Assembly: GCF_964275005.1 (NCBI RefSeq)
Contig: NC_092686.1
Location: 48,533,627-48,597,626 of the forward strand
Origin: Diadema setosum
Taxonomy: Eukaryota; Echinodermata; Echinoidea; Diadematoida; Diadematidae
Direction of reading: 5' to 3'
DNA: 64,000 nt
Both the position numbers and the translations under genes were made by a program. Shown piece after piece: positions 62,301 to 64,000 of the stretch (the stretch's first letter is position 1; each line of letters opens with the position of its first letter). The notes below the pieces were generated by a model. The model searched no databases, was not told the origin of the DNA, and worked only from the letters and a program-made list of their open reading frames with translations.

Positions 62301-63394
62301 CGAAGGGTCGTGATGGGACGTCAGCCGATGTAGGTCTACGTCATAATAAAGAATTGTGCTAGCATGAGAGCGACATGCTCCGTATTACCTTTAGAACAAG
62401 AGACCCAGTACCATCCTGATACTATTTTTCGTTACATAATTGAAATAAGATATGATGGCAAGTGCATATAAAACGAAGCATCATCTGCAATAGTGATTGC
62501 AAGTGAAAGTTGGAATAGAATTCAAAAGCTACGGTTTTCATGAAAATGCAGTTTAGAAAGCTTCATTAGGGATTTGTTCGTCGAATCTACTTATTTTCGA
62601 TGCTGGAAAAAGCATATATCGTGAATGTAAGCGTTAAAGGAGATTATCCGAATGATTTTCATACTTTTGAATTTGAACAACTATAACTTGGTTGTACTTG
62701 GGTACAGAATTTTAAAGATTATAGTGATTGGGATGAGGTATATAATGTTTTCAAAATGTATAGCAAATCACAATGAGCGAGGATGATGACATGGCAGCCT
62801 CACCATAAGAATCTATGATGGGGGCTCAAGGAAACAGATCAAAAGGAAGGCTGCATGAATTCTACACAGATGAACTTATTAAGCAAGTGACATTATAATG
62901 GAATTATACTGATACATTTCTGAAAGATGTGAGTCTCCTTTGTCATCATCGTTGTTGAGTGTGATTCGTTTTGGGGTTTTAGAAGATTCATGGTTTCTCT
63001 ACTCAAAGACCACAATAAGCGCCAGAGATCTATAGGCCCCTACATGGTGATGTCGATTTAGGTCTTATGTCCTATAATATGAAATGTTGAATATCGTCTG
63101 GACTTTCCAGGGTGTAAACACGTGTAAACATGAGACTCCTTTGGAATAACACTTTCAGTGCACCTGTATGAAACACTTCATGGGGGAGGTTGGTCGTCAT
63201 GGAGACGAAATGAGGGAAATGGTGTCACTTTACCTCACGACGATGTTTGCTGCTGGAAAGCGAGCCCCATGAGGAGCGAACTTTAAACCGGGCAGCCGCG
63301 GCCATGATGGGGGAATGAGAATCGACACGTCCCTGAAGAAAGCTCTCTGGTTCGTAGCGTTGAAGAGGAAAGATGAGGCCGAAGTCAAAATGTT
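51531..63394 (-). CDS. CLCA: CLCA-B: second CLCA metalloprotease, lacks only exon 1 in this window
   Basis: Eleven minus-strand exons join in one frame (995 codons plus stop): 63394-63234, 62335-62205, 60139-59817, 59329-59087, 57842-57603, 56817-56524, 55984-55739, 55030-54757, 54367-54209, 53236-53015, 52225-51531. They are numbered 2-12 because the signal-peptide exon should lie right of the window. Seen: FLFNATNQRAFFRDVSILIP; HEWGHLNWGLFDEY; VWA with DRSSS (MIDAS) but LVSGWQG where CLCA-A has LVSDGEEN; IYGEVKQGEMPIVGASV; GADTRANDGIYSAYF; VKLRWTAMGDDYDSG; helix MIVVAVLTILILLTAIVIY; about 55-residue basic tail. Known role as for CLCA-A. Inferred: active protease, weakened VWA metal site. 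It lies tail-to-tail with CLCA-A, so it is an inverted duplicate. The Thr/Pro-rich stretch before the helix makes the last exon longer than in CLCA-A. Confidence 0.94.
52299..52340. repeat. (TA)n microsatellite in CLCA-B intron 11
   Basis: About 20 TA units, 75-115 bases upstream of the exon 12 acceptor on the minus strand. Confidence 0.92.
53015..53236 (-). CDS. CLCA: CLCA-B exon 11 (FN3-like)
   Basis: 222 bases between TTAACAG| and CGGG|GTGAGT. Contains PPARVNDLEVVVFNS and RWTAMGDDYDSG. Confidence 0.92.
53823..54188. repeat. Inverted array of 16-bp repeats (foldback minisatellite)
   Basis: The right half (54014-54173) is about ten copies of ggctgtatgactcgtg with variants. The left half (53833-53955) has several reverse-complement copies. 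The outer ends (ccgacacccacgag / cgcgggtgtcgg) are inverted. It begins about 20 bases past the CLCA-B exon 10 donor. Confidence 0.85.
54209..54367 (-). CDS. CLCA: CLCA-B exon 10
   Basis: 159 bases between CTACAG| and TGGG|GTGAGT. Contains ADTRANDGIYSAYFTQF and a basic TTKRRGT stretch. Confidence 0.92.
54757..55030 (-). CDS. CLCA: CLCA-B exon 9
   Basis: 274 bases between CTAAACAG| and ATAG|GTAAGT. Contains GVWTISIDSHQQ and MFIIYGEVKQGEMPIV. It covers CLCA-A exons 9 and 10 without an intron. Confidence 0.92.
55108..55332 (-). mobile_element. tRNA-derived SINE, family B, copy in CLCA-B intron 8
   Basis: Minus-strand tRNA-like head (tcatagtggataatactc and a B-box-like GAGTTCGAATC) and a body shared with the 56083-56290 copy, including ctctaccagagggc on the plus strand. 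Confidence 0.8.
55739..55984 (-). CDS. CLCA: CLCA-B exon 8 (beta-rich domain)
   Basis: 82 codons between CATTGCAG| and AAG|GTGAAG. Contains LIIDGSIGRSTTFRFSWDQD. Confidence 0.9.
56083..56290 (-). mobile_element. tRNA-derived SINE, family B, copy in CLCA-B intron 7
   Basis: Minus-strand A-box-like TGGCATAGTGGATAAG and B-box-like GAGTTCGAATCCC; same body as the 55108-55332 copy. A CA array (about 56318-56350) follows on the plus strand. Confidence 0.82.
56524..56817 (-). CDS. CLCA: CLCA-B exon 7 (end of VWA)
   Basis: 98 codons between CATATAG| and CAG|GTATGG. Contains SDIILVSGWQGV and DKGVAVRAVNFG. It covers CLCA-A exons 6 and 7 without an intron. Confidence 0.9.
57603..57842 (-). CDS. CLCA: CLCA-B exon 6 (VWA)
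   Basis: 80 codons between TTTGCTAG| and AAG|GTGAGT. Contains DSLIGIVTYSRSKPV. A broken copy of its 5' end lies at 57938-58015. Confidence 0.93.
57938..58015 (-). pseudogene. Decayed duplicate of the 5' part of CLCA-B exon 6
   Basis: Repeats the first about 16 codons of exon 6 (DVIRMSKRFVD kept) plus about 20 bases of the intron before it. The acceptor AG is AC here, and a stop follows FVD. It lies 95-170 bases upstream of the true exon. Confidence 0.8.
59087..59329 (-). CDS. CLCA: CLCA-B exon 5 (start of VWA)
   Basis: 81 codons, exactly as long as CLCA-A exon 4. Ends VLVIDRSSSMP|GTGAGT, with DxSxS kept. Confidence 0.93.
59817..60139 (-). CDS. CLCA: CLCA-B exon 4 (zinc motif)
   Basis: 323 bases after CACGCAG|, ending TCC|GTAAGT. 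Encodes VLVHEWGHLNWGLFDEY. It is 39 bases longer than its CLCA-A counterpart. A long C run lies close upstream of its acceptor. Confidence 0.93.
60159..60188. repeat. G-run (C-run on the coding strand) at the CLCA-B exon 4 acceptor
   Basis: Almost pure G over 28 bases on the plus strand. On the transcribed minus strand it is a polypyrimidine tract ending 20 bases before the acceptor. Confidence 0.85.
60874..61340. mobile_element. TIR MITE, tandem copy 1
   Basis: 12-bp perfect inverted ends GGGCTCACACCC / GGGTGTGAGCCC, 467 bases, bordered by TATA. Inside is an 88-codon minus frame with no known motif. Almost identical to copy 2. Confidence 0.88.
61345..61812. mobile_element. TIR MITE, tandem copy 2
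   Basis: 468 bases, same ends, separated from copy 1 only by TATA. By eye it differs by about two substitutions and one T insertion, so the duplication is recent. Lies in CLCA-B intron 3. Confidence 0.88.
61817..61890. repeat. (GTGTA)n microsatellite
   Basis: About seven clean gtgta/agtgt units, then degenerate ones, immediately after MITE copy 2. Confidence 0.85.
62205..62335 (-). CDS. CLCA: CLCA-B exon 3
   Basis: 131 bases between GACGTAG| and CCTG|GTGAGT. Encodes QCGSPGEYMHLTPEFIM. With exon 2 it equals CLCA-A exon 2. Confidence 0.9.
63234..63394 (-). CDS. CLCA: CLCA-B exon 2
   Basis: 161 bases, acceptor CCTCACAG|, donor GTGAG|GTAAAG. Encodes SSFLFNATNQRAFFRDVSIL, the second strand block of the N-terminal domain. 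Confidence 0.9.
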
Positions 63395-64000
63395 CTGTGA
63401 GGGGTAAAATGGCATACAAGCACGTTATTGCCTCCTACTATTTAAGAAATTTATGAGACTATATAGGTTGTAAGCTTCGAAGTTAGGAGAGGCACAAATT
63501 GTAACCTAAAATGGCCCTGGGAGGTCAGCGACTCCCAGATATTCCTTTTTTTTTCTTTTACTCCTGGAGAAAATAAAGAAAGTTTGGAAAGAGCAAGAGG
63601 AAGAGAGAGAGAGAGAGGGGGGGGGGGAGGAAAAGAGGGGGACGAAACATATTAAACCATATTCGGCCTAAACACTCTGAAAAAATTCTTTTGAAATGAA
63701 GAAAAGATTGCTTATTCAATTTTCTTAAAATATTCTTTATGTTCGCTCCTGACCAGGTGATTGTTTCAATATGAGATGTTCACAGAGATCTGATCTATCC
63801 TCTGAGCCCTTTTCCTTTCGATGATTCTTCGTTTGACCTAAACTGTAATTAAAACCCAAAATATGGAGTTTGATGTCGGATTAGAACATTGTACAAGCGT
63901 TGAATTCCACGTGCGTTTATGAGCACATTATCTTCATCTGTAAGTCGTGTCTATAATAACAAAGATGCGCATAAAACTATAAAAAAAAAATGTCAGGCTT
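63395..64000. other. CLCA-B intron 1 (partial)
   Basis: No signal-peptide exon recognised. Purine-rich gagaga/ggggg tract at about 63600-63641. Confidence 0.5.

Noticed and set aside
63420..64000. CLCA-B signal-peptide exon
   Set aside because: No minus-strand frame with a signal peptide and phase-0 donor was found; the exon is probably beyond the window.

Overview
This window is metazoan nuclear DNA. It is AT-rich, genes are split into many short exons with GT..AG borders, and it holds non-LTR retrotransposons, tRNA-derived SINEs, MITE/foldback elements and microsatellites. The gene set and repeat types suggest a marine deuterostome invertebrate, most likely an echinoderm; this is inference. 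Most long open frames in single reading frames are not genes. Real exons were found by joining short frames at splice sites and checking that phases close.

Left edge (1-2638, minus): the first two coding exons of a sulfonylurea-receptor-type ABC transporter (ABCC8/9-like), which runs off the left edge. 2639-15978 is mainly intergenic, with LINE fragments (6563-7950, about 12290-13500), a 1.3 kb TIR element (9993-11309) and small MITEs.

15979-32860 (minus): an 11-exon gene for a 411-residue seven-transmembrane protein resembling TMEM116. It has a TM6 CWVP motif but lacks DRY and NPxxY. Its first intron holds a three-level nest of mobile elements, one level marked by a perfect 16-bp target duplication. 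A SINE sits within a dozen bases of its exon 9 splice donor.

35313-49522 (plus): a complete 13-exon CLCA gene (959 residues) with signal peptide, HEWGH metalloprotease motif, VWA domain with DVSGS MIDAS, beta/FN3-like C-terminal part and a terminal membrane helix. 51531-63394 (minus): a second CLCA gene, tail-to-tail with the first, complete except for its first exon, which lies beyond the right edge. Joined exons give 995 codons plus stop in one unbroken frame. The paralogues share most intron positions but differ at three, and the minus copy has a weakened VWA metal site.

The CLCA proteins are secreted or membrane-tethered self-cleaving metalloproteases in their family and may act together at epithelial surfaces. 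The ABCC and TMEM116-like genes have no evident functional link to them. I see no CRISPR array, operon-like cluster or clear new multi-gene system. The most notable items are the TMEM116-like gene, the CLCA pair with its intron differences and dead exon copy, and the unusual density of foldback structures and nested insertions next to exons.
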